Shown: positions 33,158 through 44,140, counted from the first letter of the stretch. The stretch is 64,000 bases of DNA from Polaromonas sp. A23 (GCF_002001015.1 NZ_MUNO01000026.1:310001-374000), one strand, 5' to 3'. Numbers and translations are program-made. The notes: a model not told the origin generated them from the sequence alone.

Positions 33158-33915
33158 CGCACCTCAAAGACCTGCCCCTCCAGACGCTGCAGTTTTATGC
33201 CACGGCGCCTTACCCCTGCAGTTACTTGCCAGGCAGGCAGGCTCGCTCTCAAGTCGCCACGCCCAGCCACCTCATCCACAACGCGGCCTACTCGGAACTG
33301 GTGACCAACGGTTTTCGTCGCAGCGGCATGTTTACCTACAGGCCCTACTGCGATGGCTGCCATGCTTGTGTGCCACTGCGTTTGCCGGTAGCGAGCTTTC
33401 AGCCAGACCGCAGCCAGCGCCGCGCGCTGAAGCAACATAAAACCCTGCAAGTTCGGGTTCTCAAACTGTGCTTTCTGCCTGAGCATTACCAGTTGTACCT
33501 GCGCTACCAGAACGGACGCCATGCCGGGGGCGGCATGGACCATGACAGCATCGACCAGTACACGCAGTTTCTTTTGCAGAGCCGCGTCAATTCACGGCTG
33601 GTGGAGTTCCGCGAAACTCTGCCCAATGGCGAGGCCGGCGCGCTGAAAATGGTTTCAATTCTCGACGTGCTGGAAGATGGCGTGTCCGCGGTTTACACGT
33701 TTTATGAGCCCGACGCACGGGCGAGTTACGGCACTTTCAGCGTGCTGTGGCAAATCGAGCAGGCAAAGCAGATGGGGCTGCCCCATGTGTACCTGGGCTA
33801 CTGGATCGCGGAGAGCCCGAAAATGAGCTACAAAGCCCGGTTTCTGCCAAACCAGATCCTTATAGACGGGCAGTGGGTGGAAGCCGACAAGGCGACGCAG
33901 GCCAACGCAACCTGA
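33154..33915 (+). CDS. bpt: Aspartate/glutamate leucyltransferase (Bpt)
   Basis: A 253-residue GNAT-fold transferase of the ATE family. In bacteria Bpt attaches Leu to proteins with N-terminal Asp or Glu. The N-terminal domain has [18 protein letters not shown] with conserved cysteines; the C-terminal domain has [41 protein letters not shown] start within the aat stop codon. Older annotations call it arginyltransferase. Confidence 0.94.
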   Translation: MTHLKDLPLQTLQFYATAPYPCSYLPGRQARSQVATPSHLIHNAAYSELVTNGFRRSGMFTYRPYCDGCHACVPLRLPVASFQPDRSQRRALKQHKTLQVRVLKLCFLPEHYQLYLRYQNGRHAGGGMDHDSIDQYTQFLLQSRVNSRLVEFRETLPNGEAGALKMVSILDVLEDGVSAVYTFYEPDARASYGTFSVLWQIEQAKQMGLPHVYLGYWIAESPKMSYKARFLPNQILIDGQWVEADKATQANAT

Positions 33916-33999
33916 AAGAGTTTGGGAGGTTTCAGGGACGCATCCAAGCGTGGGCCAAGGCAATGCTGATTTCACCAGCTAAAATCCACAACATCACCC

Positions 34000-34791
34000 A
34001 TGAGAAAGCTCGACCCCCTCACTCCCCCAGCCAAGCCTACGGTTCAGGTCATCGAACGCATGTTCACCCTGCTGGAGATTCTGGCAGGTCGCGAGGAAGC
34101 CGTTTCGCTGAAGGAAATCAGCGAAAAATCGGGGCTTCATCCGTCAACCGCGCACCGTATCCTGAATGATCTGGCCACCGGCCGTTTCGTAGACCGGCCA
34201 GTGGCGGGCAATTACCGTCTTGGCATGCGTCTGCTGGAGCTCGGTAACCTCGTGAAAGGGCGTCTGAGCGTTCGTGACGCTGCGCTGACGCCCATGCGCG
34301 AGCTGCACAAACTGATCCAGCAACCGGTCAATCTGAGCATGCGCCAGGGCGACGAAATCATCTACGTCGAACGCGCCTACAGTGAGCGCTCCGGCATGCA
34401 GGTGGTACGTGCCATCGGTGGGCGGGCGCCGCTGCATCTAACCTCGGTAGGCAAGCTGTTTCTGGCTTTTGACGATCCCCAGCGGCTGCGCAGCTACGCT
34501 ACTCGCACAGGCTTGCCTGGTCAGACCAAGAACAGCATCACCCAGCTTGCAGTGCTCGAACGCGAGCTGGCGAAAGCACGCCAATACGGTATGGCACGGG
34601 ACAACGAAGAACTGGAACTGGGTGTGCGCTGCATGGCTGCCGGTATTTACGACGACCAAAGCAAGCTGGTGGCAGGTTTGTCGATTTCGGCACCGGCCGA
34701 CAGGCTGGACGAAAACTGGCTGCCGAAGCTGCAATCAACGGCGAGCGAAATTTCGGCAGCGCTCGGCTACAGGTCCGACAATTTCAAGTAA
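34000..34791 (+). CDS. IclR-family transcriptional regulator
   Basis: A 263-residue regulator. The N-terminal winged helix spans roughly residues 15-75 (VSLKEISEKSGLHPSTAHRILNDLATGRFVDR). The C-terminal IclR effector domain includes SERSGMQVVRAIGGRAPLHLTSVGKLFLAF and RGMAYDNEEL-like QYGMARDNEELELGVRCMAAGI. Its target is not evident; the neighbours (Bpt upstream, convergent pbpG) are unrelated. A family A repeat follows the stop. Confidence 0.9.
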   Translation: MRKLDPLTPPAKPTVQVIERMFTLLEILAGREEAVSLKEISEKSGLHPSTAHRILNDLATGRFVDRPVAGNYRLGMRLLELGNLVKGRLSVRDAALTPMRELHKLIQQPVNLSMRQGDEIIYVERAYSERSGMQVVRAIGGRAPLHLTSVGKLFLAFDDPQRLRSYATRTGLPGQTKNSITQLAVLERELAKARQYGMARDNEELELGVRCMAAGIYDDQSKLVAGLSISAPADRLDENWLPKLQSTASEISAALGYRSDNFK

Positions 34792-34792
34792 A

Positions 34793-34844
34793 AACGGGCT
34801 TCAGCCCTTATGCGACCTGCGCGAGTAGCTACTATTAATATAGC
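34793..34844 (-). repeat. Dispersed repeat family A, copy A8
   Basis: On the minus strand: core GCTATATTAATAGTAGC, then CTCGCGCAGG and ATAAGGGCTGAAGCCCG, one of the best-preserved tails. The GGGCTGAAGCCC inside could form a small hairpin between the convergent iclR-type and pbpG genes. Confidence 0.85.
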
Positions 34845-34868
34845 ACCGGCAGGAGATGCGGGCTGGCT

Positions 34869-35933
34869 TTAGCCGCCACTGGTAGCCGGGGCGGCAGCAC
34901 TTATTTTGGATGCACCGACCGGCTGCGACTCCACCCAACGACGAACCCGCTCGGCATCGCCGAGACGGCTCAATTTGCCGGCCGAATCAAGAAACACCAT
35001 GATCAGCTTGCGCCCTGCAATTTTTGTCTGCATGACGAGACATTGGCCTGCTTCAGAGATGTAGCCGGTTTTCTGCAGGCCAATCTCCCACTCGGGGTTT
35101 TTGACCAACCGGTTGGTGTTGTTGTATTGCAGGGTCTGCCGGCCCACCGCGACCTGATAACCGGTGGAAGTGGACAACTCGCGCAGGACAGGATCACTGT
35201 GGGCTGCGTTAACCAGCGTCGCCAGATCCTGCGCGCTGGACTGGTTCTGACTGGACAGGCCAGTCGGTTCAACGTAGCGGGTGTCTTTCATACCCAGCAT
35301 TTTGGCTTTGGCATTCATCAGGCTGACAAAAGTGGACATGCCGCCGGGGTAGGTACGACCCAAGGCATGGGCCGCACGGTTTTCGCTGGACATCAAAGCC
35401 AGATGAAGCAGTTCACCACGCGTCAGGCTGCTTCCCACGCGCAGGCGGGAGCGGCTGCCCTTTTCCGTGTCCACGTCGTCCTGGCTGATGGTAATACTCT
35501 CGTCCATAGGCAGACGAGCACCACTGATAATCACACCCGTCATCAGCTTGGTCAATGAAGCAATGGGAAGCACCGCATGATCGTTCTTGCTGAACAGCAC
35601 TTCATTGGTATCCTGGTCAATCACCAACGCCACACTGGACTTGAGCTCCAGTGGGTCCTGAGCGCCGTGCAAGCCGGCAAGCTGCCCAAAAGAAGGTCGC
35701 GGCGGCGAAGACACCGTGACTATGGATTTGCGGGGAGCCTTCGTCACGAAACGAGCGCTTTTCCGGCCTGAGATGACCTGCTTGGAAACCGTCTTGCTTG
35801 CGTGTGATTTTTTAACAACCTGGCGCTTGGCCGGCGCTGCTTCAGCCGCGGGCGAAATCAATGCCACCGAAAAAGTAAGAATTCCAACGACCTGTAAGGT
35901 CTGTTTGAAAATCGAATTCAGCGTAATGGACAT
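34869..35933 (-). CDS. pbpG: D-alanyl-D-alanine endopeptidase (PBP7/PbpG-like)
   Basis: A 354-residue penicillin-binding serine peptidase of peptidase family S11. It cleaves cross-links in peptidoglycan in the periplasm. The active-site motifs are SLTK with Ser126/Lys129, SEN at 183-185, and KTG at 288-290. An N-terminal signal peptide (VVGILTFSVALISPAAEA) is followed by a basic, low-complexity linker of about 50 residues. No C-terminal amphipathic anchor is evident. Confidence 0.9.
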   Translation of the reverse strand: MSITLNSIFKQTLQVVGILTFSVALISPAAEAAPAKRQVVKKSHASKTVSKQVISGRKSARFVTKAPRKSIVTVSSPPRPSFGQLAGLHGAQDPLELKSSVALVIDQDTNEVLFSKNDHAVLPIASLTKLMTGVIISGARLPMDESITISQDDVDTEKGSRSRLRVGSSLTRGELLHLALMSSENRAAHALGRTYPGGMSTFVSLMNAKAKMLGMKDTRYVEPTGLSSQNQSSAQDLATLVNAAHSDPVLRELSTSTGYQVAVGRQTLQYNNTNRLVKNPEWEIGLQKTGYISEAGQCLVMQTKIAGRKLIMVFLDSAGKLSRLGDAERVRRWVESQPVGASKISAAAPATSGG

Positions 35934-36127
35934 TGATTCGTCTCCGGGTTCGATTAGTACGAATGCCGGAGTGTATACAAATAGAAAAAGTCACGCAATA
36001 TCAAAAGCTTGCGTAACTTTCCTAAACGCAACAATCAAATACCAGAGAATCCTGGCCTCACACGGCCAAAAAGTCATAAAAAGTTATTAAGCCATTGAAT
36101 ATAAAGGGTTTTTTGAAGTTCTTCGGC

Positions 36128-37666
36128 TTAACCTTGAGCGGCAACCCTGTCGGCTTTATTTTGTAACTTGCTCAGGGCACTCAAATAGGCTTTGGCCGAA
36201 GCAACCACGATATCCGGGTCGGCACCGACCCCGTTCACCACGCGGCCGCTGTTTTGAAGGCGAACTGTGACTTCTCCTTGGCTCTCCGTGGAGCCACTGA
36301 TGGCATTCACCGAATAGAGCACCATCTCGGCCCCGCTTTTGACGAGAGTTTCAATAGCCTTGAGCGACGCGTCCACCGGACCATTGCCATCTGACTGACC
36401 ACGGACTTCCTTGCCGTCCACCGTAAAAACAACAGTCGCCTGGGGACGTTCGCCGGTTTCACTATGCTGAGAGAGAGAAACAAAACCGTACTGTTCGTTC
36501 TCGTGCGCAAGACTTTCCTCACTTACAAGCGCCAGAATATCCTCATCAAAAATCTCGCTCTTGCCGTCAGCCAACTCCTTGAACCGGGCAAAAGCAGCGT
36601 TGGTGTCAGCCTCGCTTTCCATCTCGATGCCGAGGTCTTGCAGGCGCTGCTTGAAGGCATTGCGGCCGCTAAGCTTGCCCAGCACCATCTTGTTGGAGCT
36701 CCAGCCCACGTCTTCGGCGCGCATGATCTCGTAGGTCTCACGCGCCTTCAGCATCCCGTCCTGATGGATGCCCGAGGCATGCGCAAAAGCATTCGCACCC
36801 ACAACGGCCTTGTTCGGCTGGACGACAAAGCCGGTGGTCTGACTCACCATGCGGCTCGCAGCAACGATGTGAATCGGATCAATGTTCATGTCGAGGTTGA
36901 AATAGTCGCGTCGTGTCTTCACGGCCATGACGATTTCCTCAAGCGAACAGTTGCCTGCACGCTCGCCGAGGCCGTTGATGGTGCACTCCACCTGCCGCGC
37001 GCCGCCAATCTTCACGCCAGCCAGTGAATTGGCCACCGCCATGCCGAGATCGTTATGGCAATGTACCGACCAGATCGCCTTGTCGCTGTTAGGCACGCGC
37101 TCGCGCAGGGTTTTGATGAAATTGCCATACAGCTCAGGCACCGCATAACCTACGGTATCCGGCACATTGATGGTGGTTGCACCCTCGGCAATCACTGCCT
37201 CAAGCACGCGACATAGAAAGTCCACATCGCTGCGGTAACCATCTTCCGGGCTGAATTCCACATCGGCCACGAGGTTGCGCGCAAAGCGCACCGAGAGCTT
37301 GGCTTGCTCCAGCACTTGCTCCGGGCTCATCCGCAGCTTCTTCTCCATGTGCAGAGCGCTGGTGGCAATGAACGTATGAATACGGGCACTGTTCGCGCCT
37401 TTGAGAGCCTCTGCCGCACGTGAAATATCACGGTCATTGGCACGGGAAAGCGAACAAATGGTTGAGTCCTTGATGGCATTGGCAATAGCCTGCACCGCCT
37501 CGAAGTCGCCGTTGGAACTGGCCGCAAAACCAGCCTCGATCACATCAACTTTCAGACGCTCGAGTTGACGGGCAATCCGCAGCTTTTCATCGCGTGTCAT
37601 CGACGCGCCAGGCGATTGCTCGCCATCGCGCAAGGTGGTGTCAAAAATAATCAATTTGTCGGTCAT
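36128..37666 (-). CDS. leuA: 2-Isopropylmalate synthase, LeuA type 1
   Basis: A 512-residue enzyme of leucine biosynthesis condensing acetyl-CoA with 2-oxoisovalerate. The catalytic barrel begins [19 protein letters not shown] with the metal Asp; the metal His pair is in [28 protein letters not shown] follows. The C-terminal leucine-binding regulatory domain starts near residue 390. GCAGGAG precedes the ATG. It lies 44 bases downstream of a second, unrelated-type leuA, so both are likely on the leader-controlled transcript. Confidence 0.95.
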   Translation of the reverse strand: MTDKLIIFDTTLRDGEQSPGASMTRDEKLRIARQLERLKVDVIEAGFAASSNGDFEAVQAIANAIKDSTICSLSRANDRDISRAAEALKGANSARIHTFIATSALHMEKKLRMSPEQVLEQAKLSVRFARNLVADVEFSPEDGYRSDVDFLCRVLEAVIAEGATTINVPDTVGYAVPELYGNFIKTLRERVPNSDKAIWSVHCHNDLGMAVANSLAGVKIGGARQVECTINGLGERAGNCSLEEIVMAVKTRRDYFNLDMNIDPIHIVAASRMVSQTTGFVVQPNKAVVGANAFAHASGIHQDGMLKARETYEIMRAEDVGWSSNKMVLGKLSGRNAFKQRLQDLGIEMESEADTNAAFARFKELADGKSEIFDEDILALVSEESLAHENEQYGFVSLSQHSETGERPQATVVFTVDGKEVRGQSDGNGPVDASLKAIETLVKSGAEMVLYSVNAISGSTESQGEVTVRLQNSGRVVNGVGADPDIVVASAKAYLSALSKLQNKADRVAAQG

Positions 37667-37710
37667 GGCGGGCTCCTGCAGGGCTGCTTTGCTGTCTTTA
37701 AAGAAAATAC

Positions 37711-39411
37711 TCAGTGCGCTATGTTAGCTGCCGCTGTGTCCTGTCCGGCCGTACTCCGCTGCAGGCCGGACACAATAGCCTTGAGAGACGCCGACACGAT
37801 GTTGCTGTCCATGCCGATGCCAAAGAGTGTCTGCCCGTCGACTCGCAATTCCAGATAAGCCACAGCCCGCGCATTGGCTCCGGCCCCGATGGCGTGCTCG
37901 TGATAGTCAAGTACCCGGATAGCGCGGCCGGTAGAAGCCTCCAGCCCGGTAACAAAAGCATCAATCGGCCCCGTACCCACGCCCACAATCTGATGGCTGC
38001 TGCCGTCCACTTCCACGTTGGCCTTGATGGTGAAAGACTTGGCGTTTGCCTTTGTTGTTTCCTCGATGACCAGATGTTGTGGTGCAGCGGTGGATCGCAA
38101 ACCGTATTCCTTTTCAAACAAGGCGAAGAGATCCTGCGCGGTCAGTTCCTTGCCGGTTGCATCCATGACGCCCTGCACGATCTGGCTAAATTCAATCTGC
38201 AGGCGCCTCGGGAGCTCGAGACCAAATTCATTTTCAAGCAGGTAGGCAATGCCGCCCTTGCCCGACTGGCTGTTAACCCGGATGATGGCCTCGTAGCTTC
38301 GCCCCAGGTCTTTCGGATCAATGGGCAGATAGGGCATGCTCCAGATATCGCCATCCTTGCGGTCGGCAAAGGCTTTCTTGATGGCGTCCTGGTGCGAGCC
38401 GGAAAACGATGTGTAAACGAGGTCCCCGGCGTAGGGATGGCGTGGGTGCACGGGCAGCTGATTGCAGTATTCGACGCTGCGACGGATCTCGTCAATTTCC
38501 GAGAAATCCAGATCAGGCGAAATGCCCTGGGTATAGAGATTGAGGGCGATATTGACCAGGTCAACATTGCCTGTGCGTTCGCCGTTTCCGAAAAGACACC
38601 CTTCAATCCGGTCGGCTCCGGCCATCAAAGCAAATTCACCCGCCGCAGTACCTGTGCCCCGATCATTGTGGGGATGAACGGAAAGAACAATAGCATCGCG
38701 CCGCGCCAGATGGCGGTGCATCCACTCCATCATGTCCGCGAAAATATTGGGCGTCGAATGCTCTACGGTGGAGGGCAGATTGATGATGCACTTGCGCTCC
38801 GCCGTGGGCTGCCAGACCTCGGTCACCGCATCAACCACTCGTTTGGAAAAATCAAGTTCCGTTCCGGACCACATTTCCGGCGAATACTGGAAAGTCCATT
38901 GCGTGTCCGGCTGCTCGGCAGCCAATTGCTTGAAAAGGCGCGCATTGGCAGTGGCGAGCTGGACAATTTCATCCTCGCTCATGCCAAGGACAACGCGACG
39001 CATCACTGGCGCGGTGGCGTTGTAAAGATGGACAATGGCTCTGGGAGCACCCTGAAGTGACTCAAAAGTCCGACGTATCAGTGGCTCACGTGCCTGCGTC
39101 AGAACCTGAATTGTGACGTCGTCGGGGATGAGCCTGTCATCAATGAGCCGCCGCACGAAGTCGAACTCCACCTGCGAGGCAGAGGGAAAACCCACTTCAA
39201 TTTCCTTGAAACCGATCTTCACCAGGGTGTCGAACATCTTGAGCTTGCGCCCTATGTCCATGGGCTCGATCAGCGCCTGATTGCCATCACGCAGATCCAC
39301 ACTGCACCAGATCGGAGGCCGACTCAGCACGGCATCGGGCCAGCTCCGGTTAGTCAGGCGAACCGGTGGAAAAGACTTGTATTTACTCGAAGGGTTTTTC
39401 AACATGGTCAT
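37711..39411 (-). CDS. leuA: 2-Isopropylmalate synthase, LeuA type 2
   Basis: A 566-residue enzyme of the actinobacterial-type LeuA class: [23 protein letters not shown] with metal Asp, [37 protein letters not shown], and a C-terminal allosteric domain. The frame extends to 39441 but ATG 39411 (with CAGGA upstream) is the likely start. Immediately upstream is a Leu-rich leader peptide and terminator. Having two classes of LeuA in tandem suggests different feedback control or substrate preference. Confidence 0.94.
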   Translation of the reverse strand: MTMLKNPSSKYKSFPPVRLTNRSWPDAVLSRPPIWCSVDLRDGNQALIEPMDIGRKLKMFDTLVKIGFKEIEVGFPSASQVEFDFVRRLIDDRLIPDDVTIQVLTQAREPLIRRTFESLQGAPRAIVHLYNATAPVMRRVVLGMSEDEIVQLATANARLFKQLAAEQPDTQWTFQYSPEMWSGTELDFSKRVVDAVTEVWQPTAERKCIINLPSTVEHSTPNIFADMMEWMHRHLARRDAIVLSVHPHNDRGTGTAAGEFALMAGADRIEGCLFGNGERTGNVDLVNIALNLYTQGISPDLDFSEIDEIRRSVEYCNQLPVHPRHPYAGDLVYTSFSGSHQDAIKKAFADRKDGDIWSMPYLPIDPKDLGRSYEAIIRVNSQSGKGGIAYLLENEFGLELPRRLQIEFSQIVQGVMDATGKELTAQDLFALFEKEYGLRSTAAPQHLVIEETTKANAKSFTIKANVEVDGSSHQIVGVGTGPIDAFVTGLEASTGRAIRVLDYHEHAIGAGANARAVAYLELRVDGQTLFGIGMDSNIVSASLKAIVSGLQRSTAGQDTAAANIAH

Positions 39412-39449
39412 TTCGTCAATCCTGAAATTCAAACCCAGCAACCCAAAGA

Positions 39450-39484
39450 AAAACGGCCCGTTGCTGGTGCAAACGGGCCGTTGA
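39450..39484 (-). terminator. Attenuator terminator upstream of the leuA pair
   Basis: On the minus strand, AACGGCCCGTT and AACGGGCCGTT pair perfectly (11 bp, 9-base loop) and are followed by TTTCTTT, 20 bases after the leader stop codon. Competing pairings exist: CCAGCAAC in the loop/3' arm with GTTGCTGG downstream, and AATTCAA with TTGAATT. An antiterminator is therefore plausible. Confidence 0.8.
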
Positions 39485-39504
39485 ATTGGGTGTACGCGTG
39501 CGCG

Positions 39505-39558
39505 CTACCGTCTCCGCCCGTTGGCAGATAGCAGTAGTGCTAGCGAAATTCGTTTCAT
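39505..39558 (-). CDS. leu operon leader peptide
   Basis: A 17-residue open frame, MKRISLALLLSANGRRR, with four Leu codons among five consecutive positions (CTA GCA CTA CTG CTA); CTA is normally rare in high-GC genomes. The stop is followed by a perfect terminator hairpin and then leuA. This is the classic arrangement of ribosome-mediated attenuation by leucyl-tRNA supply. No Shine-Dalgarno is apparent, and TGTGATACAT, which resembles an extended -10, lies only about 10 bases upstream, so translation may be near-leaderless. Too short to appear in standard gene calls. Confidence 0.72.
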   Translation of the reverse strand: MKRISLALLLSANGRRR

Positions 39559-39622
39559 GGCTGTCAATGTATCACAAAACATTCGTAAGCCTGCGGCGAA
39601 GGAATTGCCTCGGGAGAACCAC

Positions 39623-40435
39623 CTATTTATGCAAGCCGCGCTCATCGGGCTCATCAGTCGAAGTCGATATCACGCTCGTCTGCAACCCTTTGGCTTTGCG
39701 CCAGCCATAAAGCACGTAGCCCGAAAAACCATAAATGACAAACAATCCGAACATGACAGTGGGTGGATCGATATTGATCACCGCAATACCCAGGGCAATC
39801 AGCACGATCACTGCGAACGGAACGCTGCGCTTTAGGCTCAGGTCCTTGAAACTATAAAAGGGCACGTTGGTGACCATGGTCAGGCCCGAATAAAGCGTCA
39901 AGCCAAACATGATCCAACGAACTTCTTCGCCCCGCACGCCGGCCTCTGTCATCAACCAGATAAAGCCGGCCACCAGCGCCCCTGCCGCGGGCGATGGCAA
40001 TCCTTGAAAAAAGCGCTTGTCGACAACCGTCGTATTCACGTTGAACCGGGCCAGCCGGAGCGCAGCACACGCACAGTAGACAAACGCCGCAATCCAGCCC
40101 CAACGCCCAAGGCTGGTCAGAGCCCACACGTACGCAATCAAAGCCGGCGCAGCACCGAAAGAAACCATGTCGGACAGTGAATCCATCTGCTCGCCAAACG
40201 CACTTTGGGTGTTCGTCATTCGGGCCACGCGACCGTCCAGACTGTCCAGCACCATGGCACAGAACACACCGATTGCAGCCTGGTCAAACCGGCCATTCAT
40301 CGCCATCACGATGGCATAAAAACCGCCAAACAGAGCCGCCAGGGTGAAGAGGTTGGGCAGGATGTAGATGCCCTTGCGGCGCTTGCGCGGCAGGGCTTCA
40401 TCGATCTCGATATCGGGCTCATGGCCATCATGCAT
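39623..40435 (-). CDS. pssA: CDP-diacylglycerol-serine O-phosphatidyltransferase
   Basis: A 270-residue inner-membrane enzyme making phosphatidylserine, precursor of phosphatidylethanolamine. The CDP-alcohol phosphotransferase motif is present as DSLDGRVARMTNTQSAFG followed by EQMDSLSD. About seven hydrophobic segments. The open frame begins at 40474, but the ATG at 40435 has a clear GGAGGA six bases upstream and is chosen. Lies between ilvC (with its own terminator) and the leu leader, the usual Burkholderiales order. Confidence 0.93.
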   Translation of the reverse strand: MHDGHEPDIEIDEALPRKRRKGIYILPNLFTLAALFGGFYAIVMAMNGRFDQAAIGVFCAMVLDSLDGRVARMTNTQSAFGEQMDSLSDMVSFGAAPALIAYVWALTSLGRWGWIAAFVYCACAALRLARFNVNTTVVDKRFFQGLPSPAAGALVAGFIWLMTEAGVRGEEVRWIMFGLTLYSGLTMVTNVPFYSFKDLSLKRSVPFAVIVLIALGIAVINIDPPTVMFGLFVIYGFSGYVLYGWRKAKGLQTSVISTSTDEPDERGLHK

Positions 40436-40536
40436 GGAAGGTCCTCCGGATTTCGGAAGATTTTGCACGTCCATGGTGTAACGCGGAAAGAGATTGATTC
40501 ATGCTGAGAGGATACCAAACGGCTATTACAGGAAAC

Positions 40537-40569
40537 AAAAAAGCCGCGCAAATGTCTTGCGCGGCCTGA
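40537..40569 (-). terminator. Rho-independent terminator after ilvC
   Basis: On the minus strand GCCGCGCAAGACATTTGCGCGGC is a strong hairpin followed by TTTTTTG. It ends the ilvB-ilvN-ilvC transcript before pssA. Confidence 0.9.
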
Positions 40570-40609
40570 AAGCTGGCTCAAACAGGGCTGAGGAGCCCTT
40601 TTCTCGGCA

Positions 40610-41644
<1,035 letters not shown>

Positions 41645-41668
41645 TTAACGGGTTCTGGCGAAAATGCC

Positions 41669-41692
41669 CTTCGACAGGCTCAGGGCGAACGG
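41669..41692 (+). repeat. Dispersed repeat family C, left arm of inverted pair
   Basis: CTTCGACAGGCTCAGGGCGAACGG, partner of the copy at 41718-41741 in opposite orientation, between ilvN and ilvC. The pair could fold into a long hairpin in the operon mRNA. Confidence 0.8.
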
Positions 41693-41717
41693 TTAAACGC
41701 TTGTCGCCACTCAAAAT

Positions 41718-41741
41718 CCGTTCGCGTTGAGCCTGTCGAAA
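41718..41741 (-). repeat. Dispersed repeat family C, right arm of inverted pair
   Basis: The plus strand carries CCGTTCGCGTTGAGCCTGTC, the near reverse complement of the arm at 41669, with 25 bases between the arms. Confidence 0.8.
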
Positions 41742-41763
41742 CGCGCGCACGGACAGCTGAAAA

Positions 41764-42255
41764 TTACACTCTGAGAATTCTCTCGCCGCGGCCTATGCCG
41801 CTGGAGCCGGTACGCACTGTTTCCAGAATCGCCGTGCGGTCTATCGCTTCCAGAAACGCGTCGTTTTTGGACTGGTCACCGGTGAGCTCAATCGTGTAGC
41901 TCTTCTCGGTCACATCGATGATTCGACCGCGAAATATATCAGCCATGCGCTTCATTTCCTCGCGTTCCTTGCCAACGGCACGGACCTTGACCATCATCAA
42001 TTCGCGCTCGGTATAGGACCCCTCGGTGAGGTCCACCACTTTGACGACCTCAATGAGGCGATTCAGGTGTTTGGTGATCTGCTCGATCACGTCGTCGGAC
42101 CCGGTGGTCTGTATGGTCATGCGCGACAGGCTGGCGTCCTCCGTGGGTGCCACAGTCAGGCTCTCGATGTTGTAGCCGCGCGCAGAGAACAGGCCGACCA
42201 CGCGTGAAAGAGCACCGGGCTCGTTCTCCAGCAAAACTGCAATGATGTGTTTCAT
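41764..42255 (-). CDS. ilvN: Acetolactate synthase small regulatory subunit
   Basis: A 163-residue ACT-domain protein giving valine feedback control to IlvB. N-terminal ACT: MKHIIAVLLENEPGALSRVVGLFSARGYNIESLTV; C-terminal half RELMMVKVRAVGKEREEMKR. The open frame goes to 42504, but the canonical start MKHII at 42255 is used. Lies 103 bases downstream of ilvB. The symbol could equally be ilvH. Confidence 0.95.
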   Translation of the reverse strand: MKHIIAVLLENEPGALSRVVGLFSARGYNIESLTVAPTEDASLSRMTIQTTGSDDVIEQITKHLNRLIEVVKVVDLTEGSYTERELMMVKVRAVGKEREEMKRMADIFRGRIIDVTEKSYTIELTGDQSKNDAFLEAIDRTAILETVRTGSSGIGRGERILRV

Positions 42256-42358
42256 AAGAAGATTCCTCTTTTCGCTGCCCTCCCCCGTGCACGGTAATGC
42301 ACGGGCTCGGCAAACAATAGATTCGTCAGGAGACGGATGATGAATGAATTCGTGTGGC

Positions 42359-44140
42359 TTAGAGGTCTTCAGACCCGAGCAACATTTCCGTGATGCCCTT
42401 GCCGGCCTTGACCATCGGAAACACGTTTTCCGTAGGATCGGTGCGGAAGTCCATGAACACGGTACGGTCCTTAAGCTTTCGAGCCTCGCGCAGGGCAGGT
42501 TCAACGTCCTGCGGTTTTTCGATCAACATGCCGACATGCCCATAGGCTTCGGCCAGCTTCACGAAATTGGGCAGTGCGTCCATGTAGCTGCTGCTGTAGC
42601 GGCCTTCGTAGTCAATTTCCTGCCACTGCCGAACCATGCCGAGATAACGGTTGTTTAGCGAAACGATCTTGATCGGTGTGTTGTATTGCAGGCAGGTGGA
42701 GAGCTCCTGGATGCACATCTGTACAGAGCCTTCACCGGTAACGCAATAAACCTCGCTGTCAGGCTTGGCCAGCTTGATGCCCATGGCATACGGAATGCCC
42801 ACACCCATGGTCCCCAGGCCGCCAGAGTTGATCCAGCGACGAGGTTCATCAAAGCGGTAGTATTGAGCAGCCCACATCTGATGCTGGCCCACGTCGGACG
42901 TGATGTAGGTATCAGCGTCCTTGGTCATGTTCCACAGGGTCTCCACCACGTACTGCGGCTTGATCACGTCGCCCGCACCCATGCTGTACTTGAGACAATC
43001 GCGCTTGCGCCAGTCTTCAATGGTGTCCCACCAACCTCCCAGAGCATGGGCGTCGGGTTTGAGGCCGGACTCCTTGATCATGGCGATCAGCTCCGTCAAC
43101 ACGTCCTTGACGTCGCCAACGATGGGAATGTCGACCTTGACGCGCTTGGAGATGCTCGACGGGTCAATGTCAATGTGGATGATCTTGCGTTCGTTTTGCG
43201 CAAAATGCTTGGGATTGCCAATCACACGGTCATCAAAACGGGCGCCGACAGCCAGCAACACGTCGCAGTTCTGCATGGCGTTGTTGGCTTCAATCGTCCC
43301 GTGCATGCCCAACATGCCGAGAAATTTCTTGTCGCTGGCCGGATAGGCACCCAGGCCCATCAGCGTGTTGGTGCATGGATAACCCAGCATGTCCACCAAA
43401 GTGCGCAATTCTTGCGAAGCATTACTCAGCAAAACTCCGCCGCCGGTATAGATGTAAGGCCGCTTGGCCGACATCAGCAACTGAAGAGCCTTGCGAATCT
43501 GCCCACCATGGCCCTTGCGCACCGGGTTGTAGGAGCGCATTTCAACCGTCTGCGGATAACCGGTGTAGAGGGTCTTGTTGAAGGAGACGTCTTTGGGAAT
43601 GTCCACCACCACCGGCCCAGGCCGACCGCTGCGGGCAATATGGAAGGCTTTTTTCAGGATGTCGGCCATATGCCGCACATCCTTGACAAGAAAATTGTGC
43701 TTGACGATGGGACGCGTGATGCCGACGGTATCGCACTCCTGAAAGGCGTCCAGGCCGATCGCCGCCACCGGCACCTGGCCGGTGATGATCACCATCGGAA
43801 TACTGTCCATGTAGGCCGTAGCAATGCCGGTGATGGCGTTGGTCACACCTGGACCGGAGGTAACCAGCGCAACGCCAACTTCACCGGTGGCACGGGCGTA
43901 CCCGTCAGCTGCGTGCACGGCGGCCTGCTCGTGGCGAACCAGCACATGCTGAATCGTTTCCTGCTTGTAAAAAGCGTCGTAGATGTGCAGAACGGCACCG
44001 CCCGGATAGCCCCACACGTGCTTGACGCCTTCGGCCTGCAGTGCTTTGATCAGGATCTCTGCGCCACGCAGCTCTTGAGAATTTGAATGGGCAGACGCTG
44101 CCGCTGATGCCGAAGCGATTTCGGCTTTTGTGATTTCCAT
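42359..44140 (-). CDS. ilvB: Acetolactate synthase large catalytic subunit
   Basis: A 593-residue ThDP-dependent enzyme, first committed step of valine/leucine synthesis. The N-terminal ThDP PYR domain shows WGYPGGAVLHIYDAF with the catalytic Glu in LVRHEQAAVHAADGYARATG. The central FAD/Rossmann domain and the C-terminal ThDP-pyrophosphate motif (GEGSVQMCIQELSTCLQYN ... NNRYLGMVRQWQ) are intact. The N-terminal 24 residues are Ala/Ser-rich and poorly conserved. First gene of ilvBNC. Could also be called ilvI. Confidence 0.96.
   Translation of the reverse strand: MEITKAEIASASAAASAHSNSQELRGAEILIKALQAEGVKHVWGYPGGAVLHIYDAFYKQETIQHVLVRHEQAAVHAADGYARATGEVGVALVTSGPGVTNAITGIATAYMDSIPMVIITGQVPVAAIGLDAFQECDTVGITRPIVKHNFLVKDVRHMADILKKAFHIARSGRPGPVVVDIPKDVSFNKTLYTGYPQTVEMRSYNPVRKGHGGQIRKALQLLMSAKRPYIYTGGGVLLSNASQELRTLVDMLGYPCTNTLMGLGAYPASDKKFLGMLGMHGTIEANNAMQNCDVLLAVGARFDDRVIGNPKHFAQNERKIIHIDIDPSSISKRVKVDIPIVGDVKDVLTELIAMIKESGLKPDAHALGGWWDTIEDWRKRDCLKYSMGAGDVIKPQYVVETLWNMTKDADTYITSDVGQHQMWAAQYYRFDEPRRWINSGGLGTMGVGIPYAMGIKLAKPDSEVYCVTGEGSVQMCIQELSTCLQYNTPIKIVSLNNRYLGMVRQWQEIDYEGRYSSSYMDALPNFVKLAEAYGHVGMLIEKPQDVEPALREARKLKDRTVFMDFRTDPTENVFPMVKAGKGITEMLLGSEDL

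Noticed and set aside
37714-39060. 448-residue plus-strand frame opposite the second leuA
   Set aside because: Shadow of the type-2 leuA gene, which shows complete catalytic motifs.
42686-44086. 466-residue plus-strand frame opposite ilvB
   Set aside because: Codon-bias shadow of ilvB, with no start signal and no recognisable domain.
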